From Robertmurraya andreesenii (lineage in GTDB: Bacteria; Bacillota; Bacilli; Bacillales; Cytobacillaceae): DNA of 64,000 nucleotides. A program made the position numbers and the translations under genes. The DNA lies in the NCBI RefSeq assembly GCF_030813005.1, contig NZ_JAUSTU010000003.1, forward strand, positions 62,001 through 126,000, given 5' to 3'. The notes under the pieces were generated by a model. The model was given only the letters and a program-made list of their open reading frames with translations, had not been told where the DNA came from and searched no databases. Position 1 is the first letter of the stretch. Each line of letters opens with the position of its first letter. Positions 33,033 through 42,414 of this stretch are shown here, one piece after another.

Positions 33033-33953
33033 ATGACATACATAACCATTGGTAAAATAACCATTCCGGCAGTTTGGCTGGCCGCAGTCATTGGCATATT
33101 TACGATCGCACTTCTTTATCGACTTATTTCAAGGAAAAGGATTGGAGATTGGTATTGGAATAGCTTCATTTTTTACTTACTGACCTGGAAGCTTACCTAT
33201 ATCCCATTAAATTTTTCACTTTTTCTCGATACGCCGCTATCGATTGTTTATTTTAATGGAGGAAGGATTGGTCATATTCTCGGCCTCGTAGTCGTTTCCC
33301 TTTATCTCCTCTTATACGTTCGAAAAAAATATGGTTTTTCATTTACAAATAAGGCTCAGATTTTTATCCTGATTAAAAAAATGATCCCAATCGCCATTTT
33401 GCTATTAGCAATCGGGATCGTCATCGTGAACTTTGTAAACGCACAAAAAGAAGCTAAAGATGCTGTGATGCAGGAGCAGATAGAGAAGAACCCTTCTAAA
33501 GAGGAACCTAAGAAAAGCGAGTTAGTGGTAAAGGAAGGTCATCCAGCTGTTGATTTTACCATGACAACCTTAGCAGGTGGCTCTGTAAAATTATCCGATT
33601 ATAAAGGGAAAAAGGTCATCTTAAACTTTTGGGCGACCTGGTGTCCGCCTTGTAAAGCAGAAATGCCTCATATGCAAAATTTCTATGAGAACCGTCAAGA
33701 TGAAGAAGTTGAAATATTAGCGGTTAATTTAACTCATATGGATAATGGCTACGACGAGATTGAGAGATTTGTTGAGGAGTATGGTCTCTCGTTTCCAGTT
33801 CTTTTAGATAAAAATGGAAAGCTATCGGCCAAATATAAAGCCTTTACCATCCCAACCACGTATTTCATTGATTCAAATGGAATCATATCAAAGAAAATTG
33901 TCGGTCCCATAGATAAAAGGATGATTGAGAACATTCTTAATGAATTAGACTAA
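33033..33953 (+). CDS. Membrane protein with C-terminal TlpA/ResA thioredoxin domain
   Basis: The 306-residue protein has about four membrane helices (about 10-30, 43-62, 78-96, 116-136) and then, after a charged linker, an extracellular thioredoxin-like domain with WCPPC (cysteines 204 and 207) and IPTTYFIDSNG. It is a membrane-tethered thiol-disulfide oxidoreductase. The catalytic segment LNFWATWCPPCKAEMPHMQ is identical to that of the protein at 66-617, so the two domains are close paralogues. I start at ATG 33033 (AGGGTGA 5 nt upstream) instead of GTG 33024. Confidence 0.85.
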   Translation: MTYITIGKITIPAVWLAAVIGIFTIALLYRLISRKRIGDWYWNSFIFYLLTWKLTYIPLNFSLFLDTPLSIVYFNGGRIGHILGLVVVSLYLLLYVRKKYGFSFTNKAQIFILIKKMIPIAILLLAIGIVIVNFVNAQKEAKDAVMQEQIEKNPSKEEPKKSELVVKEGHPAVDFTMTTLAGGSVKLSDYKGKKVILNFWATWCPPCKAEMPHMQNFYENRQDEEVEILAVNLTHMDNGYDEIERFVEEYGLSFPVLLDKNGKLSAKYKAFTIPTTYFIDSNGIISKKIVGPIDKRMIENILNELD

Positions 33954-33993
33954 AAAGACAAGACCCACCAATCGAGGTGGGTTTTGTCTTTCA
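33954..33993. terminator. Bidirectional terminator between the TlpA-domain gene and the glycosyltransferase gene
   Basis: Sixteen-bp stem with one G-T pair: AAAGACAAGACCCACC / GGTGGGTTTTGTCTTT, 6-nt loop. Overlaps the glycosyltransferase stop. Confidence 0.85.
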
Positions 33994-34992
33994 GCTCCTC
34001 AACCATTCAGCAAAAAATTTCCGGTATCCTTCCTTCATCACCGTGCTTGAAAAGGCTTCAAATGCATAGTCTCTATTTTCTTGGGAGGCCTTGATTGGCA
34101 CAGCAGCAGCCATATTGACAAGCTCAAACCAATTCTTTTCATTTCCAGAAAAAGAATACTTGGCAGAAATATGATCATAGCAAGGATGTTCGGGCTTGAC
34201 AACGATTTTTCCCATCGCCAGCGCCTCGGTTAATGGCATTGCGAAGGTATCAAATCTCGAGCAGCTCCAATACACCTTCGCTGAATTCATCAATTCAAAA
34301 ATCTCTTCCTGCTTTAAGGCAAACTGCAGCTTAATATTGCTTGGTATGTCATATTTCTTCATGCTCTCACGATAGCGCTCCCCGCCAAAAACCATGTACA
34401 CCTCTTTATCGGGATTTTGCTTTGCATATTCAATGACTAAATCCGGTCGTCGATTCTCCTCGTCCCTTCCAATCCAGAGAATTCGATTGTCTACAACCTG
34501 ACTTGGATCATAATATTGATGCGCCAGCTCTTCATTGAAGCCGATTGGGATCACGGAGACATCTTCAACTCCAAAATTCCTCGCCATTTCCCTTTTCAAA
34601 AATTCTGTTTGGACAATTGCTTTATCAACGATTTGATAAAAGGGCTTCATCATTTCATAACCAGTCAAAGCAGGGTCAGGAAAGCTATGTGGGAACAGCA
34701 CACTATTTTTCAAAAACATTTTCAAGTATGTAAAGCCTGACACCGTATAAATCACATGTTCAATGTTTTGCGAATAGATTTGGTCCAGTACAATATCATA
34801 ATTCACCAAATCACCTTTTTCATGCTCATAGCCCTGAATCCAATCATAACCGCTCACATGACGCTCCGGTGAAATAAATACGATTTCCACACCAAGCTCT
34901 TTCCCTAACGCTTTCAGACGCTCAGCAAATATGCGCGGACCCTGAGCCTCCGTGAACTGAATTTTCCTCATTACTAAACCGACCTTTGTCAT
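33991..34992 (-). CDS. GT-B-fold glycosyltransferase (GT4-like)
   Basis: The 333-residue protein is a two-domain GT-B enzyme. The N-terminal domain ends with VSVIPIGF; the C-terminal donor domain begins at ILWIGRDEENRRPDLVIEYA and contains the E-x7-E type motif in FAMPLTEALAMGKIVVKPEH. No membrane segment is present. It likely transfers a nucleotide-sugar residue onto an envelope glycan or lipid; donor and acceptor are unknown and no other glycan genes are adjacent. AAAAGGTGG precedes the ATG. Confidence 0.8.
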   Translation of the reverse strand: MTKVGLVMRKIQFTEAQGPRIFAERLKALGKELGVEIVFISPERHVSGYDWIQGYEHEKGDLVNYDIVLDQIYSQNIEHVIYTVSGFTYLKMFLKNSVLFPHSFPDPALTGYEMMKPFYQIVDKAIVQTEFLKREMARNFGVEDVSVIPIGFNEELAHQYYDPSQVVDNRILWIGRDEENRRPDLVIEYAKQNPDKEVYMVFGGERYRESMKKYDIPSNIKLQFALKQEEIFELMNSAKVYWSCSRFDTFAMPLTEALAMGKIVVKPEHPCYDHISAKYSFSGNEKNWFELVNMAAAVPIKASQENRDYAFEAFSSTVMKEGYRKFFAEWLRS

Positions 34993-35114
34993 GGTTAAAC
35001 CACCTTTTGTTGCGTTCTTTTTGGAAGGGCTCTTCCCGATCCAGATATCAACATTATGGCATGCAGCGCTTCAGCCTGTAAAGAATGGAGAAAGGGCAAG
35101 ACCAATCATGGGTC

Positions 35115-35699
35115 TCACCCCTTCTTCATTCCTTCTTCATTCCACTCAAATCCCTCACCACAAAACGGAACGAACATAAGCTTTGTTTTCCCAATTTCAA
35201 TAATATCGTACATCTTTAGTTCATCCGCCGTAATGACCTCCTCATCGTTCAAGTAGACAAGCCCTCTAGAATCACCGGGGTAGATCCGGAAAAGCCTCTT
35301 TTTCGGACTGTAGCTGATGATGGCGTGATTTTCACGCGAAATGGTATCGTCCCCATCAATGACAATATCCATGGTCTCGGATCGTCCAATGAAATTCCGT
35401 TCACTGTGAATTCTGTAATCTTTGCCTTTATTTGCCCCCTCAATACATACCAACCAGCCGACAACGGGATCGATTCCCATTTCTTTTCGAAAAACTGCGA
35501 CTGTCTTCCCGTCATTTTGTGAGGGGGGCGTTTTTTGCCCCGTTCCACTTGGAAATAATGCTTTTGTTTTGGAAAGGTCATCATCTATTGATCGTTTTGG
35601 CATCGTCACCCCAAGGTTCAAATCAATATTGACCCCGCAATGGGGACAAAAGCTATGCTTCGCTTCATCGTAGTAATGACCGTTGGTACAGCGCTTCAC
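35115..35699 (-). CDS. Zinc-ribbon FHA-domain protein
   Basis: The 194-residue cytoplasmic protein has an N-terminal zinc ribbon (Cys4, and CPHC at 18-21) and a C-terminal FHA domain: RNFIGRSETMDIVI, then SRENHAIISY with the phosphothreonine-reading Arg, Ser and His pattern, then LNDEEV. FHA domains bind phosphothreonine, so it is a natural reader of the kinase encoded directly upstream (3 nt gap). GTG start with GGAGGG, which is inside the end of the kinase gene, so the two are coupled. Last gene of the five-gene signalling operon. Confidence 0.85.
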   Translation of the reverse strand: MKRCTNGHYYDEAKHSFCPHCGVNIDLNLGVTMPKRSIDDDLSKTKALFPSGTGQKTPPSQNDGKTVAVFRKEMGIDPVVGWLVCIEGANKGKDYRIHSERNFIGRSETMDIVIDGDDTISRENHAIISYSPKKRLFRIYPGDSRGLVYLNDEEVITADELKMYDIIEIGKTKLMFVPFCGEGFEWNEEGMKKG

Positions 35700-35702
35700 C
35701 TT

Positions 35703-38141
35703 TTACCCTCCTTCAACATCTGTAGACGAAATTAGCCACTTAAAAAGTCCGTCTGATCGAACTAAATGATGGGTCATCGTACTCTTAGATTCATAGTTTT
35801 GTGTTCCATCTGTATAGGTGATCACCTGGACCACCTTAGCCTTGGCAGCATCTCCATTAATCTCTAATACTTCGATATTCTCAATGGTAACGACAAACTG
35901 ATCATAGGTTGCAAATAAATCACTGATGCTTTTTTCAGTCGCTGCGTAACCAGGTGAATTGGGATCAATCGTAACCATATAACTATCGACATTCTCGTCC
36001 TCAATCGCGAATCCATTGGCATAGATAGTAATATGGATTTCATCCTCATCCGTGTAGACTTCTGCTTCTGGACTCGCATACATTTTCTCTATTTTTTCCA
36101 TATCAGGATGTTGAATTTCTTCCTGTTTGAAATACTTAAAGTCCTCTAAGACAACGTCTTTAAAAGATTGCGTGTCATTCACAAGCTCTTCTTGGTGCTG
36201 TTTATAAAGTGATACAGCAGAATCAAACTCATCAGCAAATAAATAAGCATGGGCGAGATTTACTTTAAAGAGTAGTTTTTCAGGATTGATGGCTATTGAT
36301 TTTTTAGCTGACGTAATCGCATCATTTGGCCTTTGATTTAAGAACTGAATATGGGAGAGCTCCCCGTAGGAATTGGCCAGCTCACTGTGATCCTTTTTAA
36401 ATACAGGATCCTTTGTCAGTAAATCCTCTAGAATCGCTACGCTTGATTCGATATCTGCTAGAGCAAACTCATAATATCCTAAGACTCGCTTCATCAACGT
36501 TATATTCCGATCTAAGACACCCATCGAATACTGGGCATCAAAATTCCCATCCATTTTATAGATAATCTCTGCCATATCTCTAGCATGAATATAATACTTA
36601 AGAGCACCCAAATAGTCCTGTTCCTCGTTTAATTTATAGCCTTCGTCCCAATAATCATAGACAATGTCTAGGTGCTGTGTCTTTATCGATTCCTCATCCA
36701 TAGGGAGTTCAATTCCTTTGCTTACTTCTAGATTAATGGCATCGTTTGCATTAATCTTCTCATCAGCAGCCATTGATTGCTTTGTTACAACTCCCTTTTT
36801 CACATACAAGCTTTCGACATAGGTAATTTCTCCAAGCTTTAAGCCCTCTTTTGTGAGTAAAGCCTTTGCGTCCTTCTCATAAGCGTTGACAAGGTTTGGA
36901 ACCGTAAGCTCCTTTAAAGTTTCAATCGCTTGATTCTTCTTGGTGCTAGGATCTGGAGAGTTTGCTAGCTCTTCTCCTCCAAACATCAAACCAATTAAGA
37001 ATAATACGACCAAAATCCCGACCGATAAAAATGCGACAACTGCTGCACCCCCACCAATCCAAACCCATTTAGAAATCGGCTTTTTCTTTTTTGGCATATT
37101 TGCCTCACTCGCCGATGGAACGGTCTTAAATTGATGATGAGGCTCTGTCACATTCTGCTCCTCATTTAAATCCATTTCCTTCAAAAGCTCCTGCTGGAAC
37201 TCCTCCATTGTTTGAAACCGGTCTGCTGCCCTTAATGATAAAGCCTTTAATAATGCAGCCTCTGCATGCTTTGGAATATCCACGCCTAAAGAGGATGGTG
37301 GGACGATGGAATCTTCCTCTAGGCGATCAAGGGATTCTGGTGGCACCTCCCCGACAATTGCCCGATACAGAGTAGCCGCTGTCGCATAAATATCCGTCCA
37401 TGGACCTTGTTTTCCCTTGCTGCGATACTGTTCCTCGGGGGCATATCCAGGCTTTAAGATAACGGAAATGCTTTTACTAAATTCACTAATGGCATGGCGT
37501 GCAGCTCCGAAATCTAAGATTTTGACCTGTCCCTCAGCTGTGATGTAGATATTATCAGGACTGATGTCTCTATGCAAAGTTCCTGTTTGGTGAACCTCTC
37601 TTAAAGCATCCATGACAGGCATCATGATTCTAAGGGCCGTTTGATAGGGAATTTTACCACCCTGTGATTCCAAATACTGCTTGAAATCAATCCCTTCCAG
37701 ATAGTACATCACCAAATAAGCCGTTCCATTCTCCCTAAAAAAATCCCGAACCCCCACAATGCCAGGATGGTGACTAAATTGGGCTACCGTCTTCGCTTCA
37801 TCAAGGAAATTCCTGAGCCCATTTTCAAAATGGGTTTCGTGATCCCCGGAAAAAACCGAAACCATCGTTTGATCTGCAGATCTCGTCGCGAAGTCACGGG
37901 GCATATACTCCTTGATTGCAAGCTTCATATTCAAGTTCAAATCCCAAGCCAAATAGGTAATGCCGAAGCCTCCGTGACCGAGCACCCTTCCAAGAAGATA
38001 CTTTTCCTGTAAAATCGTTCCTGGCGGCAAATGCTGTGGTGCTTCTGCTGCTGTGCCTACCTTCCAGCCACAGTGGGGACAAATTGATTCTGATCCAATA
38101 TCTGCCATGCATCCTAAACAAAGATGCTCATACCCCGCCAT
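35703..38141 (-). CDS. Membrane Ser/Thr protein kinase with zinc ribbon, PASTA and TPR regions
   Basis: The 812-residue protein has an N-terminal zinc ribbon (CLGC at 8-11, CPHC at 21-24), then a Hanks-type kinase domain (about 44-320): glycine loop GHGGFG, Lys77, Glu115, HRD with Asp192, Asn197, DFG at 210-212 and APE at 234-236. All catalytic residues are present. One membrane helix (about 358-388) is followed by a single extracellular PASTA repeat (about 412-476), a TPR-like region (about 485-650) and a C-terminal domain resembling NTF2-like folds. PrkC of B. subtilis has three PASTA repeats and no zinc ribbon, so this is a separate kinase. It lies 12 nt after a PP2C gene, its likely antagonist. 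Confidence 0.9.
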   Translation of the reverse strand: MAGYEHLCLGCMADIGSESICPHCGWKVGTAAEAPQHLPPGTILQEKYLLGRVLGHGGFGITYLAWDLNLNMKLAIKEYMPRDFATRSADQTMVSVFSGDHETHFENGLRNFLDEAKTVAQFSHHPGIVGVRDFFRENGTAYLVMYYLEGIDFKQYLESQGGKIPYQTALRIMMPVMDALREVHQTGTLHRDISPDNIYITAEGQVKILDFGAARHAISEFSKSISVILKPGYAPEEQYRSKGKQGPWTDIYATAATLYRAIVGEVPPESLDRLEEDSIVPPSSLGVDIPKHAEAALLKALSLRAADRFQTMEEFQQELLKEMDLNEEQNVTEPHHQFKTVPSASEANMPKKKKPISKWVWIGGGAAVVAFLSVGILVVLFLIGLMFGGEELANSPDPSTKKNQAIETLKELTVPNLVNAYEKDAKALLTKEGLKLGEITYVESLYVKKGVVTKQSMAADEKINANDAINLEVSKGIELPMDEESIKTQHLDIVYDYWDEGYKLNEEQDYLGALKYYIHARDMAEIIYKMDGNFDAQYSMGVLDRNITLMKRVLGYYEFALADIESSVAILEDLLTKDPVFKKDHSELANSYGELSHIQFLNQRPNDAITSAKKSIAINPEKLLFKVNLAHAYLFADEFDSAVSLYKQHQEELVNDTQSFKDVVLEDFKYFKQEEIQHPDMEKIEKMYASPEAEVYTDEDEIHITIYANGFAIEDENVDSYMVTIDPNSPGYAATEKSISDLFATYDQFVVTIENIEVLEINGDAAKAKVVQVITYTDGTQNYESKSTMTHHLVRSDGLFKWLISSTDVEGG

Positions 38142-38153
38142 TTTTTCACCCCA

Positions 38154-38888
38154 TCACATTGTTGTATTTTTTTCTACAAAAACAGCGAGAGCACTGTAAT
38201 TATCATGTCTTTCTAAAATTCGCGATTTAAGAATTGACTCCATCGCCTCAAGCCACTCAGAAGGAGAGGAGGCGCTTTCTATTGTTCTAACCATCTCGTC
38301 CTCCGTCACATATTCCCAAAAACCATCAGAGCATAATAAAAATGCGTCCCCTTGCTCAATCTGTATCCCATCCTCCCTAATGCTTGCTTTCACTTCACCT
38401 TCTGTGCCCAATACCCGATATAGACGGTTCCGATCCTCATGAAATCGAATATCTTCTTGTGAAATTTCACCAGCATTAACAAGTGCTTGGCATACACTAT
38501 GATCCTTTGTTTGTGAGATATGCTTTCCTGCTCTAAAATGATACAGTCTCGAGTCACCGACATGGGCCCAATAGGCGGAAGCCCCACTGCAAACAAGAAC
38601 AACGAGGGTGGTCCTCATCGATCGTCTTAACGGTGATCTTTTTTGCTCTTCATGGAGAAGACGTTGTGCCTCCGCTAAGCCACCCTTGATCAAGAGGATG
38701 GGCTCCTCATCAACTTGTTCCAACATCGTTTGAACAGAGAGCCTTGCTGCAATTTCCCCGCCCTGAGAGCCTCCTAAGCCGTCAGCTAAAGCCCATATTC
38801 CGCGATCCCTAACTACTAGAAAATCACAATAATCCTGATTGACCTCTCTTCCACCCTTCTCAGAAAGCATGGCTGTAGAAAAGCGCAT
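38154..38888 (-). CDS. Cytosolic PP2C-type Ser/Thr phosphatase
   Basis: The 244-residue enzyme shows the PP2C (PPM) metal-binding motifs: the Asp in NQDYCDF, ADGLGGSQGGE, HVGDSRLYHF, LLCSDGFWEY and the final HDNYSALAV. It is a one-domain Mn/Mg-dependent phosphatase acting on phosphoserine and phosphothreonine, most simply on the kinase downstream and its targets. Its ATG shares one base with the stop of the protease-FHA gene. The motif DGLGG differs mildly from the usual DGMGG. Confidence 0.9.
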   Translation of the reverse strand: MRFSTAMLSEKGGREVNQDYCDFLVVRDRGIWALADGLGGSQGGEIAARLSVQTMLEQVDEEPILLIKGGLAEAQRLLHEEQKRSPLRRSMRTTLVVLVCSGASAYWAHVGDSRLYHFRAGKHISQTKDHSVCQALVNAGEISQEDIRFHEDRNRLYRVLGTEGEVKASIREDGIQIEQGDAFLLCSDGFWEYVTEDEMVRTIESASSPSEWLEAMESILKSRILERHDNYSALAVFVEKNTTM

Positions 38889-40150
38889 TACAGTCGCTCC
38901 AGTCGAACTTCGAATGTATTTTCTCGAGAGCTTATATAAAAACGATCACCTGAACGTAATACAGTCATTTTCCGCTCCGGGATTTTTTCCCCAGACTGTA
39001 AAAAGGTTCCGTTCGAGGAGCTATCCTCGATCATAAAGGTATAATTAACCTCATCGAACCGAAGTGTGCAGTGCTTCCTACTGATCTCTTCCATATGAGG
39101 TGGAAAAATGAGCTGACATTGGTTAGCATCACGCCCGATGGTTAAGCCCCCTCGATCCAGTTCGAGCGTTTGACCGGCAAAATATCCCGTTACACCTATC
39201 AGAACAGGTTTCGTACCATTAACACGGGGAGGTGGAACAGGGGAAGATTGATTTGAAATCGGATGTTGCCTATTGCCTTTCTTCCTAATCATCATGACCA
39301 CGATCAACACCAGGATGATCAGAACGAGGAAACCGACACCAGCAATCGTAAGAATCCAGATGAGTTTATTTGAGTGGTCCTGGGGAGAATTGAGGGATTT
39401 GTTTACGGTTTTTTCTACGCTTCCTGTTAAATAATCAATCCCTCGTGATTCTAAAATGGGGATTAACTCATCGATCCGGACAGCACCATTGATGCCTGAT
39501 GCCGAGGTTACCTTGAAGGTATTGATCCCTATGACTTGCCCATTTTCATTTAAGAGCGGCCCTCCAGAGTTTCCAGAATTAATATTGACATCGACCTGAA
39601 AGATTCCTCGACCGCCCTGAGTCGAGATTTTACTAATAATTCCCCTTGTGATGGTGACATCATCAGGATCGCCGGAAGGAGTATCATCAATTAGATCGGC
39701 ATCACCTGGAAATCCAAGAGCATAGACATCATCACTTGCTTTCACGGTCTCACTATCGCCAATTTCCATCGGCGGTCTTTTATACAAATCCTGGGTTAAT
39801 TGCAACACGGCAATATCCTTTACCTGATCAAAAGCAATCACCTTTGCTTCAATTTGGTCCTCTTTTGAAAGCAAAATGGTGACGCCCTCTGGATTAGGCT
39901 CTATCACATGGTAATTTGTAACGATATGGCGAACCGGCTCACTTTTTCCAACCGCAAATCCCGACCCTATATAGATCCCCCCATCAGTGCCATAGCAGAT
40001 AATCCTAACGACACTATTTCGGAGTTCATCAATTGAACGGGTCTCGGCCGAGACAGGAATTGCAGCGCATAAAAGCAGGACAAGCGAAAAAAAGATCCAA
40101 GCGGACTTTAAGACATTCCTTCCTTTTTCTTTGATACCTTGCAACACCAT
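38888..40150 (-). CDS. Membrane trypsin-like (HtrA-type) serine protease with cytoplasmic FHA domain
   Basis: The 420-residue protein has a signal peptide or signal anchor (about 15-35), an extracellular trypsin-like domain with His81 (NYHVI), Asp112 (KDIAVL) and Ser195 (NSGNSGGPL), one membrane helix (about 263-288) and a C-terminal FHA domain (about 315-418: LTIGRDANQCQLIF, SRKHCTL, SSSNGTFL). The arrangement puts the protease outside and the phosphothreonine reader inside, so kinase activity could control an extracellular protease across the membrane. No PDZ domain is present. Second gene of the operon, 98 nt after the membrane PP2C gene. Confidence 0.88.
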   Translation of the reverse strand: MVLQGIKEKGRNVLKSAWIFFSLVLLLCAAIPVSAETRSIDELRNSVVRIICYGTDGGIYIGSGFAVGKSEPVRHIVTNYHVIEPNPEGVTILLSKEDQIEAKVIAFDQVKDIAVLQLTQDLYKRPPMEIGDSETVKASDDVYALGFPGDADLIDDTPSGDPDDVTITRGIISKISTQGGRGIFQVDVNINSGNSGGPLLNENGQVIGINTFKVTSASGINGAVRIDELIPILESRGIDYLTGSVEKTVNKSLNSPQDHSNKLIWILTIAGVGFLVLIILVLIVVMMIRKKGNRQHPISNQSSPVPPPRVNGTKPVLIGVTGYFAGQTLELDRGGLTIGRDANQCQLIFPPHMEEISRKHCTLRFDEVNYTFMIEDSSSNGTFLQSGEKIPERKMTVLRSGDRFYISSRENTFEVRLERL

Positions 40151-40248
40151 CCATTCCCCTCTTTCCGTTTAAAATTGTGGCATTTTTTATTTAGGAATGT
40201 ACTGCCCGCTCCCTTGCTTATGAAGCAGTACCTTGTGATTGGACCCTA

Positions 40249-41277
40249 CTAATCGATAGTAAGGATTGCGACTGTTGCGTTGTCCTGGTTCACGATTTTT
40301 TTAGATAACACAAGTGTAATTAGCTCCTCTGCTGACTCTTGAGTAGGTAAATACCGACAGACCTCCAAGATTTCGTCGTTCGATAATGAACCATAGACCC
40401 CATCACTACAAAGAATGATTGAATCTCCTTTTTGAAGGGAAATCGATTTTTCAGAAATATCTACCTGCTCAAGCTTCTCCAAACCTAGGAAGCTAGTTAA
40501 GCTTTCTCTTTGCGGATCGTTTTTTGCCACCTCCTCGCTGATTTCTCCTAAGGCCGCTCTCTTCTCCAATTCTGTTGCATATTTATGTTCGTTCGTGAGC
40601 TGAGTTAACGATTCGCCCTGCATTAAGTAAATGCGACTGTCGCCGACAGAGATCCAATAAAGTTCATGCTGAAAAATCACCGCTGCGACAAGAGTAGTCC
40701 CTACATTCCCTAACAACCGTTGTTCACGGGCAAATTGTAGAACGGACTGATTCGCAGCATCTAGAGATGAAATAAGCTTTTGGGGAATAGAAGGAATGGC
40801 TGAAGACTGTGAGTAATGGTCTAGGAAGCCCTGAACGGCAACATGGCTGGCTTCCCTTCCTCCATGTAGACCACCCATCCCATCTGCCAGTACAGCCAAT
40901 ACACCAAATTCTTGCATGAATGCATCATCATAAATATCCGAAAATCCGAAAGCATCCTGCTGCTCGTCGCGACTGCCTATTGTCTGGGCATTTCCAGGAA
41001 TGATGGTTGGATTTTCCCTGCGTTTTGTTATAGGCTCTTCCCTCCTGATAGGAATGCGATTCTGTAAATCCTGATTTTTTCTCCTTAAAAGAACAAAAAC
41101 AAGACCTATCAATACCACAAGAATAATTCCATATATCCACCAGGGAAGATTAGTGAGCCTGACATCGATTGAAGAGAAATTACTAGTACGATCTGTGCTA
41201 GCCAAAACGATTACAGAGAACGACTGAAAGAAGAAAAAGAGCAGAAATATCCCACAAATTCTCAGAATATAACGCAT
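40249..41277 (-). CDS. Membrane-anchored PP2C-type Ser/Thr phosphatase
   Basis: The 342-residue protein has a hydrophobic N-terminus resembling a signal peptide (about 5-26), a second membrane helix (about 50-70), a short basic linker and a PP2C domain (about 95-340): DEQQDAFG, LADGMGGLHGG, WISVGDSRIYL, ILCSDGVYGS and NQDNATVAI. I start at ATG 41277, with GAGGAAG 9 nt before; the frame back to 41370 has no ribosome binding site. First gene of the operon. Having both a membrane and a cytosolic PP2C with one kinase is unusual. Confidence 0.87.
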   Translation of the reverse strand: MRYILRICGIFLLFFFFQSFSVIVLASTDRTSNFSSIDVRLTNLPWWIYGIILVVLIGLVFVLLRRKNQDLQNRIPIRREEPITKRRENPTIIPGNAQTIGSRDEQQDAFGFSDIYDDAFMQEFGVLAVLADGMGGLHGGREASHVAVQGFLDHYSQSSAIPSIPQKLISSLDAANQSVLQFAREQRLLGNVGTTLVAAVIFQHELYWISVGDSRIYLMQGESLTQLTNEHKYATELEKRAALGEISEEVAKNDPQRESLTSFLGLEKLEQVDISEKSISLQKGDSIILCSDGVYGSLSNDEILEVCRYLPTQESAEELITLVLSKKIVNQDNATVAILTID

Positions 41278-41509
41278 TCGAATCACTTCCTCTGCCTCTA
41301 GTCTGAAATTACTCACAGATAAAAATAAGGCACTATAAAAAAAGACCTTAATCATATATGTATGTGCCATTTAGGATAAATTGCTTATCCATTTTTTTTG
41401 AATGTACAGGGAATTTTTCAGTTCCCTAACATGCATAAATTACCTCCACTTTAGCAATTATTTTTCTGATAAAGTAAGAAGGAATACGATTAATTGGAGG
41501 AAAACAGCA

Positions 41510-42315
41510 ATGATCAAACGGAATCTCCTCCTTTTTCTGGTAATTTGTATTACCTTTATTGGAGGCTTTTTAACTGGGACCCGATTTCCACATGAGGATT
41601 CACAGAATATATCAAATAGTGAACTCCCACAATCATCGGTCCATACAGAGCAAAAGCAAATACCTAGATTCAAAGAAACGAAGGAAAAGGTTCTATTAGG
41701 CTATTTGCAGGACTATCGTGATCCAAGTATGGTTCCCTACCGTGATTTAACCCATGTAATATTCTCCTTTGCTCATCCGACAAATGATGGAGGACTCTTA
41801 TTGAATGGAGAAATGGCGGAGCAAAATTTAACAACGGTTGTTTCGAAAGCCCATGAAGCAGACACAAAGGCTATACTAGCGATTGGTGGCTGGTACAATA
41901 TTCAAGGTGGTGAGTCCTATCCGTACTTCAGGGAGGCGATCTCTTCAGCCGAAAAGCGGACAAGGTTCATTAAAGAGATTAATAAGATAGTAGATCAGGA
42001 GAATTTAGATGGAATTGACATTGATTTTGAGCATCCACGGACGCTTGAAGATGCTAGAAATCTGGCTACCTTTATGAAAGATCTAAATCAAACGCTCGAT
42101 CAAAAGAATAAGGAGCTGTCGATTGCGGTTACCTAAACGGAACCGTTTATCATTATAATGGTACGGCAGCAGTCCGCCAAAAAGCAGAATTGGCCCTCTC
42201 CCATGGGTTTGGTGGAATGATGCTTTGGGAGGTTGGACTCGATGCGAAAGGTCCAAATAGTTTGATAGAAACCTTGGCTAAAGAAATTCTTCTTGAGAAG
42301 CTAGCAAAAAAATAA
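41510..42315 (+). pseudogene. GH18 chitinase-like gene with an internal deletion
   Basis: The first part (41510-42136, 208 codons) has a signal anchor, then a GH18 barrel start with the intact catalytic motif DGIDIDFE (acid/base Glu174), and stops at SIAVT followed by TAA. The next 180 nt, in another frame, encode the C-terminal end of the same kind of barrel: YLNGTVYHYNGTAAVRQKAE, then GFGGMMLWEVG and a tail ending at 42315. The middle of the barrel, roughly 100 residues, is missing and the join is out of frame. A deletion has inactivated a secreted GH18 enzyme. TTGGAGG precedes the ATG. Confidence 0.85.
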
Positions 42316-42328
42316 AGTGACTCCCAAA

Positions 42329-42366
42329 ACAAAGCAGGATGGCTATTACCATCCTGCTTTGTCGTT
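42329..42366. terminator. Bidirectional terminator after the GH18 pseudogene
   Basis: Perfect 14-bp stem ACAAAGCAGGATGG / CCATCCTGCTTTGT with a 6-nt loop. The tail CGTTT is short. Confidence 0.8.
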
Positions 42367-42414
42367 TATGATTATATGTTCACCACAATATGCGTCACTT
42401 TATTGATGAGAGGT

